Below the pieces are notes generated by a model, which searched no databases, was not told where the DNA came from, and was given only the letters and a program-made list of their open reading frames with translations. The translations under genes and the position numbers were made by a program. This document shows, piece after piece, positions 23,461 through 35,700 of a DNA stretch of 64,000 bases (positions are counted from its first letter, which is position 1; every line of letters starts with the position of its first letter). The DNA is taken from contig NC_134418.1 in assembly GCF_030867145.1 (NCBI RefSeq), positions 59,619,682 to 59,683,681 of the forward strand, read 5' to 3'. This DNA is from Opisthocomus hoazin (lineage: Eukaryota; Chordata; Aves; Opisthocomiformes; Opisthocomidae).

Positions 23461-26384
23461 CCAAAGGAGAGCTGTGGCACAGCTTCTCCTGGAGGCGGGT
23501 AAGCCTGGGGTCCGCAGGTGGGCCCTCACCGGGACCCAGAGTACAGCCATAAGACGGAAACACAAAGGCCATCGGTGCGGTTCGGCATCCCTCAGGGCAG
23601 GTAAAGACTCCACTTTTTTTTGGCCCAGAGGCAGTTCCAGTAGAAGCTGACCACAGCCGCTCGTCATGCAGCCTGCGTTTGTGCAGCCCCGTGGCCGGGG
23701 GGCACTGCCTCCGTGGGGTCCCCTTGCTCCCGGGCAGGGGAGCGCGGCTGGGCACCTCGTCTGGACCCACCTTGCAAGCCGTGAAACAGCCCCTCTGCCT
23801 CGGCAGCGCGTCCCCCCTTCCTCACCTCGCGCCTCTTCCTCCCAAGGGGAGGCGAGCGCCCGTCTCTCTGCCCTGAGACCCCCGCTTCTCCTCCTCCACA
23901 GGAAGAGTGGGAGAGGGCTCTGATGGAGGCAGACCCTCATTTGGAGTCGTGCTTGTCAGCGAGACAAGGGAGGGGGATACACGGGGCAGACCCTGGTGTG
24001 CTCCGCTGTGCCGTGGGGCTGTGGGCGAGGGTGCCTGCGGCTGCCCGCGCTGCAGGAGGGCTCCAGCGGAGCCCACGGGCACCGCTGCAAGTCACGATTT
24101 TGCACCGCTACTCCGTGCTTGGCCCGCTGTAGTCCCACCAGTGTCCGGTTACTCTGGGCTGTCACCCAGGGCTGGCCTCCAAATTCGGGGATGCGACTGG
24201 AGGAGCGTGGAGTGCCCGGTCTGGGGCAGGGAGGAGGGCATGGGGCTGGGTGTATGGCACGTGCTGAAACCAGGGTGCGGGATGTCCTGTGCAAAGCAAC
24301 CAAGGAATGATGACAGTTCATTTTAAAATACCCCAAATATTAAGAAAGTGCCTTGGGGATGTGCGTCACTGCTCCGTTTGCCTCTTGCATGAACACACAT
24401 GGCTCATCTTTATCAAGCACAGTATTGGGCAGAGCTACCAAGGTCTTTCGTGGCTTCCTGAAGACTCACGGAGTTTGTTCTTGGTGTGTATCAAGAGGCA
24501 AAGAGAAACAGCGGGAACAGTCGGAGGTCTGGGTTTGCCATCAGTTTGTGCAGAGTTTTGTTCAGTCGCATGCTTGAGGGTAATTTTTTTCTGCCAGTGT
24601 TTGGGTTACCTTTTTTTGCTTCTGTAGTTCTTTTAATCAGCATCATCTACTACTGCATAGTAGAATATTTGTTGAATGAAACCTTACTGAAATGATTTAT
24701 ACGCTGACTTCTTCTCTGCTTGTAAATATTTTATCTTGAAAGTGCCATTCTTGTACCCTGGCTGTAAATGAAGCTGTTTTCATTGGCCCTTGTGAGGTCA
24801 CTCGGGCCAGGCGAAGCAGCAATTTAAGTCAAGCTCTGCTGTGCTACTCAAGTTGATCTTGTCAGTAAAGTCTTAGAAACGGAAGAGTAAACTGAACAGT
24901 ATCTGGATAAAATGGCAAAGGCTATTTGATTTTTCCATTTGCTCCCAAGGCCGGATTCAGACCACTAGCGCAAGGAACCAGCTGTTGGTGAGACTTCAGT
25001 TAGGCACTCGCTGTGTTTGAAAAGGACATTCCTGTCTTGCAGCAGCTCTTTGAATGAAAAGCCCTAGCATCTTGACCTCACGTTGCTCTTTAAAAAAAGC
25101 GAAACCCATCACATTTCCCTGAGCGATTCACCCCTCGTTTCCCAGGGGTGATCCTGCCGTGCCACGCAGCTCACGTGCCCGCAGTGCCTGGGCTGCCACT
25201 GAGGCGGGCGATGCTCTCCGCAAATTGCTCTTTCTTACCGGTGATGTCAGTGACCGCATCGGTGCTCCGCTCTTTCGCGTTGTGTTAGGGCTCTGCCCTT
25301 GGTCGCAGGTGTGAAAGCTGCCCAAAGAGATCGGTGATGCAGAAACCTTCCTGCTCATCACAGAAGGTCATCTGGCAGGGGGAAGACTTGCATCTTTTGC
25401 TGTTAATGATGCCCAGCTGCGTGGTGTCTCATGCGGGCAGGGATGGCCCCTCCCTGCCCTTTCCGACCTGCCCGTGCAGAATGGATGGGGGGGGGGCAGT
25501 TCTCAAGCTGTTCTGAAAGTCAGTAAAACAAATCATTTTAGCTGCGTGCTGCAAGACGCGTTTAGCTTCTCATCAGACTTTGGTTAGTCATACAGCTCTC
25601 AGTGGGAAATAAGGTATATGTCAGAGGGGAATGGCATCTGTAGCCTTCTTCTCGTTATTCTGTTCTGTCCTTGTACCTACTCAGGTATTTCATTCATCTA
25701 TGTAAGTTTCATGTCCCTGTGAATGGTTTTTTCTCTTCTTCTCTCTTTTATTATGAACTTTTTTTGATATGTTTTCCCTTCTTTTCCTGTATCTCTTTTG
25801 TCTTTCTCTTCCTAATTAGATGCATGCATTTGCTTGGGGTAATTTTTTGTTGCCTAAGAAGAACGGGAGTATAATTTCATACAAATCGGAGGGTGAACTG
25901 TTGAACATTTTCCATTCTAATTGCTTTCACATCAGGTCAGGGTTTTTCTGATTGCAGCAATGCTGTGCCAATCCTAAAGCGGGTTTCAAAACAGCTAGAT
26001 CTCATCACAAGAACGTGGGTTTTGAATAAAATACTGTCCTTTTCAGGTCCCGTTTTTTTACTAGCCAAAATGAGCTGGATGAATGCTCGCTCCTTCCACA
26101 CCTGTACTTCCTTACGTACTGCATATAATCGCTTCCTCCCTCATTTACTCTACTTTTTTTCCTCTCTTTTTCACATCTTCACTCACAAACTATCATCCTG
26201 TCAAGGGCTTGGACTCTGTCACCTCCTGGAGATCAACGTGACAGCGCGGACTTGAAGCTTTTGTGGTGGTGTGTTGCCCGTGGCACCGAACCCTCCGCAC
26301 ATCTGCCGCTCTTCCAGCACTGCTTTCTGTGGCCGGTGCTCTCTTCTGCACAATCAACGGATTAAAATGGACCCTATCGATTTG
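23407..26384 (+). other. probable 3' UTR and 3' flank of the C4orf54-like gene
   Basis: No convincing coding frame follows the stop codon. A good splice donor (GTGAGT at 23,416) lies nine bases after the stop, and a pyrimidine-rich acceptor (CTCCTCCTCCACAG) ends at 23,901, so a 3' UTR intron is possible. TGTAAATA at 24,721-24,728 matches the Pumilio-binding consensus if this DNA is transcribed on the + strand. A G10 run lies at 25,487-25,496. An AATAAA word near 26,024 could serve as a polyadenylation signal. Confidence 0.35.
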
Positions 26385-27530
26385 GATTCTGGCAAAAGAA
26401 TGTTCATGAAAGGCGGGCCCTGCTTGACCAACCTGATCTCCTTCTATGACCCGGTGACCTGCCTAGTGGATGAGGGAAAGGCTGTGGATATTGTCTACCT
26501 GGACTTTAGTAAGGCCTTTGACACTGTTCCCCACAGCACCCTCCTGGAGAAACTAGCTGCTCATGGTTTGGATGGGTGTACTCTCTGCTGGATAAAGAAC
26601 TGGCTGAATGGCTGAGTGCAGAGTGTGGTGGTGAATGGAGTTAAATCCAGCTGGCGGCCAGTCGCGAGTGGTGTTCCCCAGGGCTCAGTTTTGGGTCCGG
26701 TCTTGTTTAACATCTTTATCAATGATCTGGATGAGGGGACGGAGTGCTCCCTCAGTAAGTTTGCAGATGACACCAAGCTGGGCAGGAGTGTCGGTCTGCT
26801 TGAGGGTAGGAAGGCTCTGCAGAGGGATCTGGACAGGCTGGATTGATGGGCCGGGGCCAACTGTGTGAGGTTCAACAAGGGCAAGTGCCGGGTCCTGCAC
26901 TTGGGTCACAACAGCCCCATGCAACACTACAGGCCTGGGGAGGAGTGGCTGGAAAGCTGCCCGGCAGAAAAGGATCTTGGGGTGTTGGTCAACAGCCGGC
27001 TGAACATGAGCCAGCAGTGTGCCCAAGTGGCCAAGAAGGCCAACGGCATCCTGGCTTGGATCAGGAACGGTGTGGCCAACAGGAGCAGGGAGGTGATCGT
27101 GCCCCTGTACTCAGCACTGGTGAGGCTGCACATCGAGTACTGTGTTCGGTTTTGGGCCCCTCACTACAAGAAGGACATTGAGGTGCTGGAGCGTGTCCAG
27201 AGAAGGGCAACGAGGCTGGTGAGGGGTCTGGAGCACAAGTCTTACGAGGAGTGGCTGAGGGAGCTGGGGCTGTTTAGTCTGGAGAAGAGGAGGCTGAGGG
27301 GGAACCTTATTGCTCTCTACCCGAAAGGAGGTTACAGTGAGGCAGGTGTTGGTCTCTTCTCCCAGGTAACTAGTGATAGGATGAGAGGCAATGGCCTCAA
27401 GCCGCATCAGGGGAGGTTCAGATTGGATATTAGGAAAAATTTCTTTACTGAAAGAGTGGTCAAGCATTGGAACAGGCTGCCTGGGATGGTGGTGGAGTCC
27501 CATCCCTGGAGGTGTTCAAAAAATGTGTAG
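26385..27530 (+). pseudogene. CR1 reverse transcriptase fragment (broken)
   Basis: Visible motifs in order are YLDFSKAFDTV (the first catalytic aspartate region), [18 protein letters not shown], and the FADD catalytic box at 26,760-26,771. The thumb and C-terminal parts follow, up to HWNRLPG. The frame is kept throughout but is interrupted by TGA at 26,613-26,615 and TGA at 26,844-26,846. Near 27,498 the sequence appears to have lost one base relative to the usual CR1 ending, which shifts the last residues and gives a stop at 27,528. The 5' part of the enzyme is absent, so this copy cannot make a working enzyme. Confidence 0.9.
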
Positions 27531-27637
27531 ACGTGGCTCTTCGGGATATGGTTTAGTAGGCGTGGTGGTGTCGGGCGAATGGTTGGACTTGGTGATCTTA
27601 GAGGTCTTTTCCAACCTGTGATTCTATGATTCTATGA
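26385..27637 (+). mobile_element. CR1 LINE, 5'-truncated, with reverse transcriptase region
   Basis: The segment encodes the second half of the CR1 ORF2 protein and ends in the CR1 3' UTR with the tail GATTCTATGATTCTATGA. The insertion is 5'-truncated: CR1 similarity begins near CLTNLISFYD, and the endonuclease and the first part of the reverse transcriptase are missing. About 1.25 kb is present. It sits downstream of the C4orf54-like gene in the same orientation. No clear target-site duplication was found, which is usual for CR1. Confidence 0.93.
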
Positions 27638-30600
27638 AAATCCAAGCCAGTTCTGAACAATTCTTAAATTTTTGTTGTACAGCCAATATTAGAGAATATG
27701 TATGTGTTTCTGAGAGACACCGTGAGGTTGCTTTTCTCCCTCCTCTTCTTCGCTCACAGTAGTTGGTGAGCTTTTAGCAACATAGTGCTTGCCTGCTGCA
27801 CATCTTCCTTCATATGGATGAAAAGTCACGCTAATTTTCAGTTCTGGTAAACTTGCCAGTCTTCCTGCATCCGAGCCTGCACAGTGCTGACCTGTAGTGA
27901 GCGGACTGCCTGAAGGGAGCGCGTTCTCAGCCGGAGTGACGCAAAATGTGTTTTTAACGTTTGTGTCTGTATTACACTCTGGGGAGTTTCTGCCTTGTGT
28001 TAGGTAGATAAATTAGAAAATAAATTTACTGTAGTAAATTGTACTGCTAGTGTTAGAAAGGTATTTTTCCTTGCTCTGTTCAAACATGTGCCTGAACTGA
28101 AGCCACCTTATAGTTACAGGACTACAAGGGGCATTTATTTTTGTGGAAGGTAGGCGAAGTCAGATGAGAGCAGTTCTGTCACCAAAGTACGCAAATAGTT
28201 GTGTTTCTTCCTACCTGCCATCAGACAATCTATGCCTGCCTTTAAAAATTAATTTTGTGTGGATAATGTATATGAAAGACTTTTTTAAAGGCTCATAAAT
28301 TTATGTTTTTAAATTCTGTTTTAGTTGTGCCCTATTCAGCAAAACGTACTCTACATTATTAAGTCAAAGTCAGCGCACAGTGAAACATGCAGTATGTAGG
28401 GTTTACTTATGCTGATGCCTTCGCTGAGAATTTAGTAAAGCACCTCTCCAATTTTAGTGGGAAATACAGGAATATTCCAACTAAAAGGGCTCCAGCATTT
28501 GATCCAGCAAATCACTACAAATGGAAATAAGCATGAGGAAGCATTTAAACAGTGCTTAACCTTGATACCAACAACAGTTAAGTGTGAGCTTAATTACTCT
28601 TCTTGCCCGGGACACTTTCCTGGGCAAGTATTTATGCATTAACTCCACAAATCTTGGAGCACAGGATTACAGATCGTTTCATTTTTGCCTGTGTATGCCA
28701 TGCTTGGATGCTGTGTTGCCAAGTAGAGCACTCAGGCCTGTAACTTCTGGGGGGGTCGCTTAAATCCCGGACGGATCGCTTTGCCCTCCTCCTACCTATG
28801 TGCGTGGTGTTCCCCAGGACCAGCCCCCGGGGAACCGCGGGGTTGTAAGGCACTGCGCGTTTCACACCTTGAGCAGAAAGGATCAGTTCTGCTCAAAAAA
28901 TAAGGCTGCCTCGCCACTGACTGGATTTGAAGAGTTGGGTGCTATGGTCGGGTTCTTGGCAGTAGCTTGGGAAATCAGTAGCAAGAATAGCGTGACAATG
29001 AAGGAGATACTATGCGCTTCTCTGGAGTAGTAAAGATTGCTCAGACAGTCATTGGCAGCTCTCTAACAGTTTACTTTTTATTAATGATGCCCTTTTTTTT
29101 TTTACAGGGATAAGGAAGAAGAATCACGCTCCTTTAATCTGAAACACACTTGGTAACTCTAAACATTCATCCTAAAAACAGCTTCAACAGTTTTCTCATT
29201 TTTTTGCTTCATCATACAAAACAAGTGTGTAAGTTTCTTGTTTTCTCCTAAATATCCTCTAGTTTTGGAATACGCATACATTTAATTATGCGAGCAACAC
29301 TGAATTACTGTATTATTTTCTGCAAAGTTGTTTTTTATGTTGAAGCCACTGTGCAGGCTTCGGGCGTTGCCCCTGTGCCGGTGGCTAGCAGTGGTGGTGC
29401 CACTACAGCTGCTTGTGAAACGCAGGGGGTAAACGCAGCGGTGTTTCGGTGCAGATCGATGCACAGCTTTGTCCGGGTCCCAGGAACGTGTTGTGATGAT
29501 CCACTGCAGCCCTGCCACTCTCGAAAGAAAAATACAGCCCTCAGCTCTCTCCCACTGCACTAAACGAGGGTCTTCCCCATGGGTTTCGGTGATGATTTGC
29601 GACCAGATGACTGTTTTGTACTCTGTACTCCTGCACTTGGAATTGCAAACGGAGAGGTCTGTAGTGTTGGGATGATCTTTAGCGTTCGTTCTTTGGCAAG
29701 GTTCACAACAGGCTGTGTAGATGTCAGAAAACACATTTGGTTGCTTTCGTTTTTCGTTTGCTTCTCTGTACTGTGTTGAACGTCACAAGCTGCCTTAATT
29801 ACAGTAGTGTTTAAATACTGGAAAGCCAGAAATTGAATGTGATATTTTTAGATCCCGGTTCTAAAGGAGAGGACAGCATTTGTTTTTCTTTAAGACTGCA
29901 GTCTATTCTTCCTTAAATTGCAGCATTGCTGAAAACATAATCTTAGTGATTCCCCTGTGAGACGAGTTTTCTAATGTTACAGCCCCAATAATACGCAGTC
30001 GTTTCTTTGTCTGTTGTTTGGCAGGTTTATCTGAGGGCTACATCCATGCTACCTGTATCTGCTAAGAAAATATTCCTCTTTTGAACAAGAAAATACAAAA
30101 TAAGATTACTCAAAATGCAGTGATATGGATTTCCATGTGTCGAACTCTACTTCAACTGATTCGTTTGTTGCCAGGAACCAGTTGGTCTCAGCGAAAGAAA
30201 ATTGTTACCATGGCAGAAAAACTAAACTACAGTAGTGTGTTCCCGGCCCAAAATTTCAGTGCAGTGAAGCACTTTAGGAAGCCAATAAATGTAAGATCAA
30301 GCCTATATTATTTAGCGTAAAGCTTTCTTGAGGTAACAGGTTGGAAATTTAAAATCTAAATGCAAAACTCGAAAGTCTGTACTTAACAGTTTGCTCACAG
30401 GCAGGATTTTCCTGCGCCTGTTCTCAAGGTTTCCTGCTGCTAAGGAAGTTTCAGGGTTTCCCATTCTTAAAGAAAGCCCCAGGTTTTCATTTTCCTGAGT
30501 AACTCGCAAGATACTGAAAACTCAGTGCAACAGTACGTGTGAGATGATTGTATTTCAATGTAATTTATTTGTTTACAGGCACAAATTGAAATTACCCTCA

Positions 30601-32784
30601 GGATGAAATGCACTGCAAGTATACAGATAGTGAGTGATTTAACATATATCTCCTCTTTTACCTTCATCGCTGTGGAAATCCAGTGAAAAAATATTATTCT
30701 AACCCTTTGTAAAGAGCTTGGCGTGCCCAGCTAGAGCGTAGAGTGCGTAAGCTTAATCCCCGTGCTCTGCGGTTGTGCGGTCTGCAGTCACAAGCTTTCA
30801 CCTCCCACCGGGATTCGGGCTGAGTGCCTCTTAAAGAAAATGAGCGCTTCTCCACCGTTTTCAGGACTGATGAGTCTGTAGACAGTACGGCTAGAGTATC
30901 GGGGTGAAACGAGACAGTACTTTGGACTGCAGGACAGTGCAGGTACCAGAGCAGATTGTCCCCTGTGACGTACGCGTGCACGGTATGTACATTATAATAC
31001 TAGCATCCGTCTTGAAACATGTTTCTGTCCTGTCTTATTGGTGCTCAGAACGAAGTTCCACATTGCAGTTTACAAGATATAGGTTTGCACGCACAAACTC
31101 AGGGTTTACAGTTTCACCCGGTGTACTTGAAAGGAAAAAAAGTGCATAGAAAACAAAGTGCCCAGGATTTCAACATGTGTTTGTTGGAGGAAAGTTTTGC
31201 AGGGTTTTTTTAAACTGCCTGCAAAGTTGAAAGCAGTGAAATGAGGCAATACCAACAGCTATTTATTTTCTCAGGGGAGATTTCTTCAGTGGAATGTGTC
31301 AATTCTAATGTCAAACAGTGTTTGCTGAATTTTGCCTATTTCCAAAGAGACTCCATGTTTGCATCAAGGGGTCAGTTCTGCGAGGAGCTTCGCTTCACAA
31401 AGCCAGCAAAGCCTTCATGTGCATCTCTAACTTCAAGTATCTGAGCAGATTCTTGGGAACTTCAGTGGAAGTGCAGTCTGTTTGGTGGGGTTTTTTCACC
31501 CATCAACGCAACACTTTGCTGAACTTGGCCCAGAGCGCTGAGTGCCTTGCAGACCCGAGTCCCGGGTTCTTCACCTCGTACGTATCAAACCGGAGCTCTG
31601 GGCTTGCATCTAGCCAGACCCAGCAGACAGTGCCATCCATGGAAGGTCACCAGAAAAAAAATCCGGTGATCCGGTGCTCCTCCGTGTATACCCAGCGGTG
31701 AATTTCTCCAGCTGATGGGGTGATGTGTAACCACATATCTTGGGTTAGAGTCAAGCCCTCCACACCAGGGTTCACAAGCTGCTAGTATTATATGTGTTTC
31801 ACGGTGCAGTCATAGGACGTTACAGCTGAAATTCAGCCCGTGTGCAAAGCAGGGCAAAATCCTGGGCACCGCTCAAGTTCCCTCCCCACCCTGCCGTCAG
31901 GGTTCGGGGTCTGCAGCAGCCGTCCAGCCGCTGCCGCGCGTTTTAGGTCAGGATCCAAGTAAAAGTTTGAGCGAGACTGGAGTGATGCACGGATGTTGTT
32001 CTGGTCTTTTGCAAACAGGGTCAGTTTCGCTCAGTTGAATTTAATCCTTGGTGAATCACTTGATGAATGATTTAAAATGTATTTATGGGTTGTGTGGGTT
32101 GTTTTTTTTTCTTGTCTGCATTCAAAGCTGCCTTTACTCTCTAGTGTTGATGGCCAAAGTGTCATTCCTTATGCTTAGAAATTACCATTAATTTGTGGCT
32201 ACCTGAGAACACATACACTAGTTTAAAAATGCTTGTGGTTTTTTCCCCTTTTTCTGTTTTTTTTTCTTTTTTTTTCCTCTTTTCTTTTTCCCTCCTTTTT
32301 TAAGGGGGTGGGTTATCAGTGTAGAGATATTTAAAAGTGCAAATGTGAAGTCAGGATTAATGATTGTTAAGAGGATGTGGGTGGTATGTCTGATGAGAGA
32401 GCGGTGGGCTATAAGGCAAAGGGCAAAACGCCGTGAACGCATTGTGTTGATGATTGTTTGCCGGGGGGGGCGGGGGGGGGATTAAAAAAAGAAGATATAT
32501 AACCGGAGAAAAATGGACTCTTTGAGCTGCTCTCAACGTAGATGGCACTGTGGCAAGCGCGTAGCCGAAGCCCGAAGTGATCCCGCTGCAGGATGCCGTG
32601 AGTCTGGGATTGAAGGGCAGCGGAGTCGCTCTGAGAATTGCACTAACAGCGTGTTGCACGTTGGAAATGCGTCCGTACGTCACGACCGCGCGAGAACGGA
32701 CTGTCTGAAACCGCTGAGTACCAAAGTTTGTAACTGGATGAGTAAGCATTTGTATTACGTTGGGGTTTTTTTTTTGAATGTTGC

Positions 32785-32794
32785 AATAAATAAA
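32785..32794 (+). terminator. candidate double polyadenylation signal, + strand
   Basis: Two overlapping AATAAA hexamers (32,785-32,790 and 32,789-32,794) follow a T-rich stretch, and T-rich sequence also follows them. If used, they would end a + strand transcript, possibly a distal 3' exon of the C4orf54-like gene 9 kb upstream. The assignment to a gene is inference. Confidence 0.3.
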
Positions 32795-35700
32795 ATGTAT
32801 TTTTCAGTAAAAGACACACTACAAGTAAGCCTGCAGTTCCCTGCTTGGTTGTATTTTTGCAAAGATACTTTTGCTGTTGTGCAGAACAAGCGATAGCAGA
32901 GGCATTACTTCGTTCAATGTGTAAACAGCAAGAGGAGATTTCACCAGAGAGCAGACCCAAAGCCGCTCACTCAGAGTCTCTTTGAGTTTGTCCCAGTCTT
33001 GTACGTCTCTTCCTGACCTGATCTCACTCTGTTTGCTCTGCCCTCTTAGGACAAAGGGAAGGTGGAGGCATTGCTTTGTTTGACTCTCTTTGTTTATTTT
33101 TTTCCCCAGATATAACTGAAATTAAAAAAGAAATCCCCAGTTTCAGTGGACTGACTTTGACTGGTGTGTGGGTTTGGGCATTCAAAGAACTGCATCTTTG
33201 TCTGTTGTAACATGTTCGGAGAGAGCAAATGGTGGGGTGAATAACTTTTTTCTGCTCATTCTTTGTTATTTTCATTGTCTAATATTGTGACATTATCAAA
33301 AGTAGGATCACTTTATTAGTGGATAGCAGTATTACTTGAATTACTGCTAGGAAAAACCTTTTGCTGCTTTTGTGTGTCCCTTTTACCCTAGTGGAGATTG
33401 CGTAGCTTTCTGATGTTAAGTTCAAATGTTTAGAAAAGCACGAGTCAAACACTGAAAAATCACCAAATGAACTTGAAAAATGTAAGTTTAGTTTTGCAGT
33501 TTAAAAAGAACTCTTTCACTTCTCAGTTTTCATTGTGTAAGGGGCGCCTTATAATGGTCTGCCTTTTAATCCCATGCCCTAGATGCTTGAAGGAAAATAG
33601 ATTCTCACCTGGTTATTTATCTACAAGTAATACAATATGAAGACATCAACTGTGAATTTGCTGTTGTCGTTCCAAGACGTGGCTACACAGTCTTCCTGCC
33701 TTGCTGGAACCACAAGGTTAATGGTAAAACAGTGGTTTGGTCTTTGTGATATTTTGTGTCTCTCTCCTTCTCTCTCTGTGTTTGGCTTCTTTGAAACTTG
33801 TACCTTAGCATTGCACTTAGGATAGATGCCATCAGTCACCAGACTGGCAATGTATAGCAAGTGATGGCTATAGAGAAATCCAGGTGGGTTAACTGGCGGA
33901 CCCAAAAGACTGAAGAGACGAATGGGCATAGATGCTGAATGGAAGAATTCGGAAAAGGGGGGAATGAACTGGGGAGGGCGCGGCCACGCAAGCTTAGCTC
34001 AACAAGAGCAAGCCAGGCGATCACAGGAGATCTAAGCATGACCAAGACAGAACCAAATTAATAGTGGGCGTGGAGAGAAAGGCGTTAGATCACTTTGTTC
34101 AAACTAGAGGAGTCTGACGTTGCAAAGGGACCTGGGGTGGTCAACAGGAAGATTTGGCAACTGCTCCTTTACTTTTCTCCAAGAACCCTGGAGCCTGATT
34201 TCAGTGGACCTCTGTAATGAGCTCATCGCAGCACCCTTGGTTTCTAAGGGCAGATGAACATTTTAAGCTGAAACTTCTACAAGAGAGGTCGGAAGTACTT
34301 ATGCTTGGAGACATGAACTCCAGCCTTTTCTTAAGATCTTGCAGCCAGTGTTTGTCCGACAGCAATGTGCCTTACACTACAAAAACCCACTGAAACTAAC
34401 GTGAGAGAGTTTCTTATGACACCTATAAGTAATCTGAAAAGTCAAGTGAAATATGTCTAGGATTCTCGAGGGTTGGTGGAGAAAAGTGTTTCTAAACAGA
34501 CTTTAAAACATCACTGGTAGGAAAGATAAGACCAAAAGGTAGAAACGCAGCACTGCTTGCCAGGGGGAGCGGGAACAATGCAAAATGAGAAGCAGATAAT
34601 TCCCTGATACCAAATCTAAGTAAGCTATCCAGGATAAAACAAGGCTCCTTTTTTTTAATTATTATTTTTAAAGCACCTGTTTTACAAGTGCTGTCATTTT
34701 GGATTGTCACTACCGAGAACAAGCAGTCTTCTTGCCAAACCCAAACTGTATCCGTAGTCTATCCAGCTGTTTTATTTTTGAGGTACCTGTCATCTAGTTA
34801 CCCAATTCGAACCTGATGCTGCAGAATAGCACCTGCCAGCCCAGCTCTGCTGCTGCCCTGCTACTATCCACTGACCTCTGCTGGGCAAGGCACACAGTTC
34901 AAGTTGAAAATGTGGTTAAAAACCTTGCTCAACCAGGACTTCTGTTTATTTTGCTATTTTTAACAAATCCTGCTGTGTTCCAAGGTACAATTGCAGCATG
35001 CGTCGTATGGGCTTGTGACTCCTGAAACCTGTCCGCACTTAAGGACTGCGGTTCCTTCTACACTATGTAGCCAGACAAATTCTCTGCCAGATGCTCTCAG
35101 TAAGTCAGAGTTTACTTTATAAGTAACATATATTCAGTGGAAATCCAGGCTAAATATTTTACGAGTTGCTGCATGTGCGTTAACCCTAGCACCTTTCACC
35201 AAGTGTCCATTAATTTTATTAAAAGTAAAATAATTAAAATTATGATCTCGTTCCCACTACCAAAGGGAAAGGCAGATGCTGGCAGCATGATTGCAGGCTG
35301 TTCTGAGATCGTGCTGATTTACACCCATGCAGCTCTGGTTGGTATCCATTATTGGTAGGAAAGAATGCATTTTACCAGCAGTTGTGTATGGTCAAATGTT
35401 ACCAAAATGATGATGTTTAGTCCCAATATCTGCTAACCTGTACTGCACTGGTGTCTTAATTCATAACCTCGTGAGGAGGTCTGCCTCCCAGATCACTGAT
35501 CTTTATATTCCCTTGTGCTTTTCACACCAGAATATGTTTAGCGGTGGAGTTAGAAACTGAATGCTGGAATTTGAATATTTTTTGAAGAGAGTATGAAAAA
35601 TACTCTTTAAAAATTAGCGCTGCTTGAGAGGTTAAGGGGAAGGTTTTTAAAATCTCTTTTGCAAGTGGGTTGCTGCACTGTTCTTTCTGCGGCTTCCGAT

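Noticed and set aside
32357-32749. Open frames of about 130 residues on both strands at 32.4-32.9 kb
   Set aside because: Both lack family motifs. The + frame runs through a probable poly(A) signal, and the - frame runs through simple repeats. The patch is better read as non-coding.
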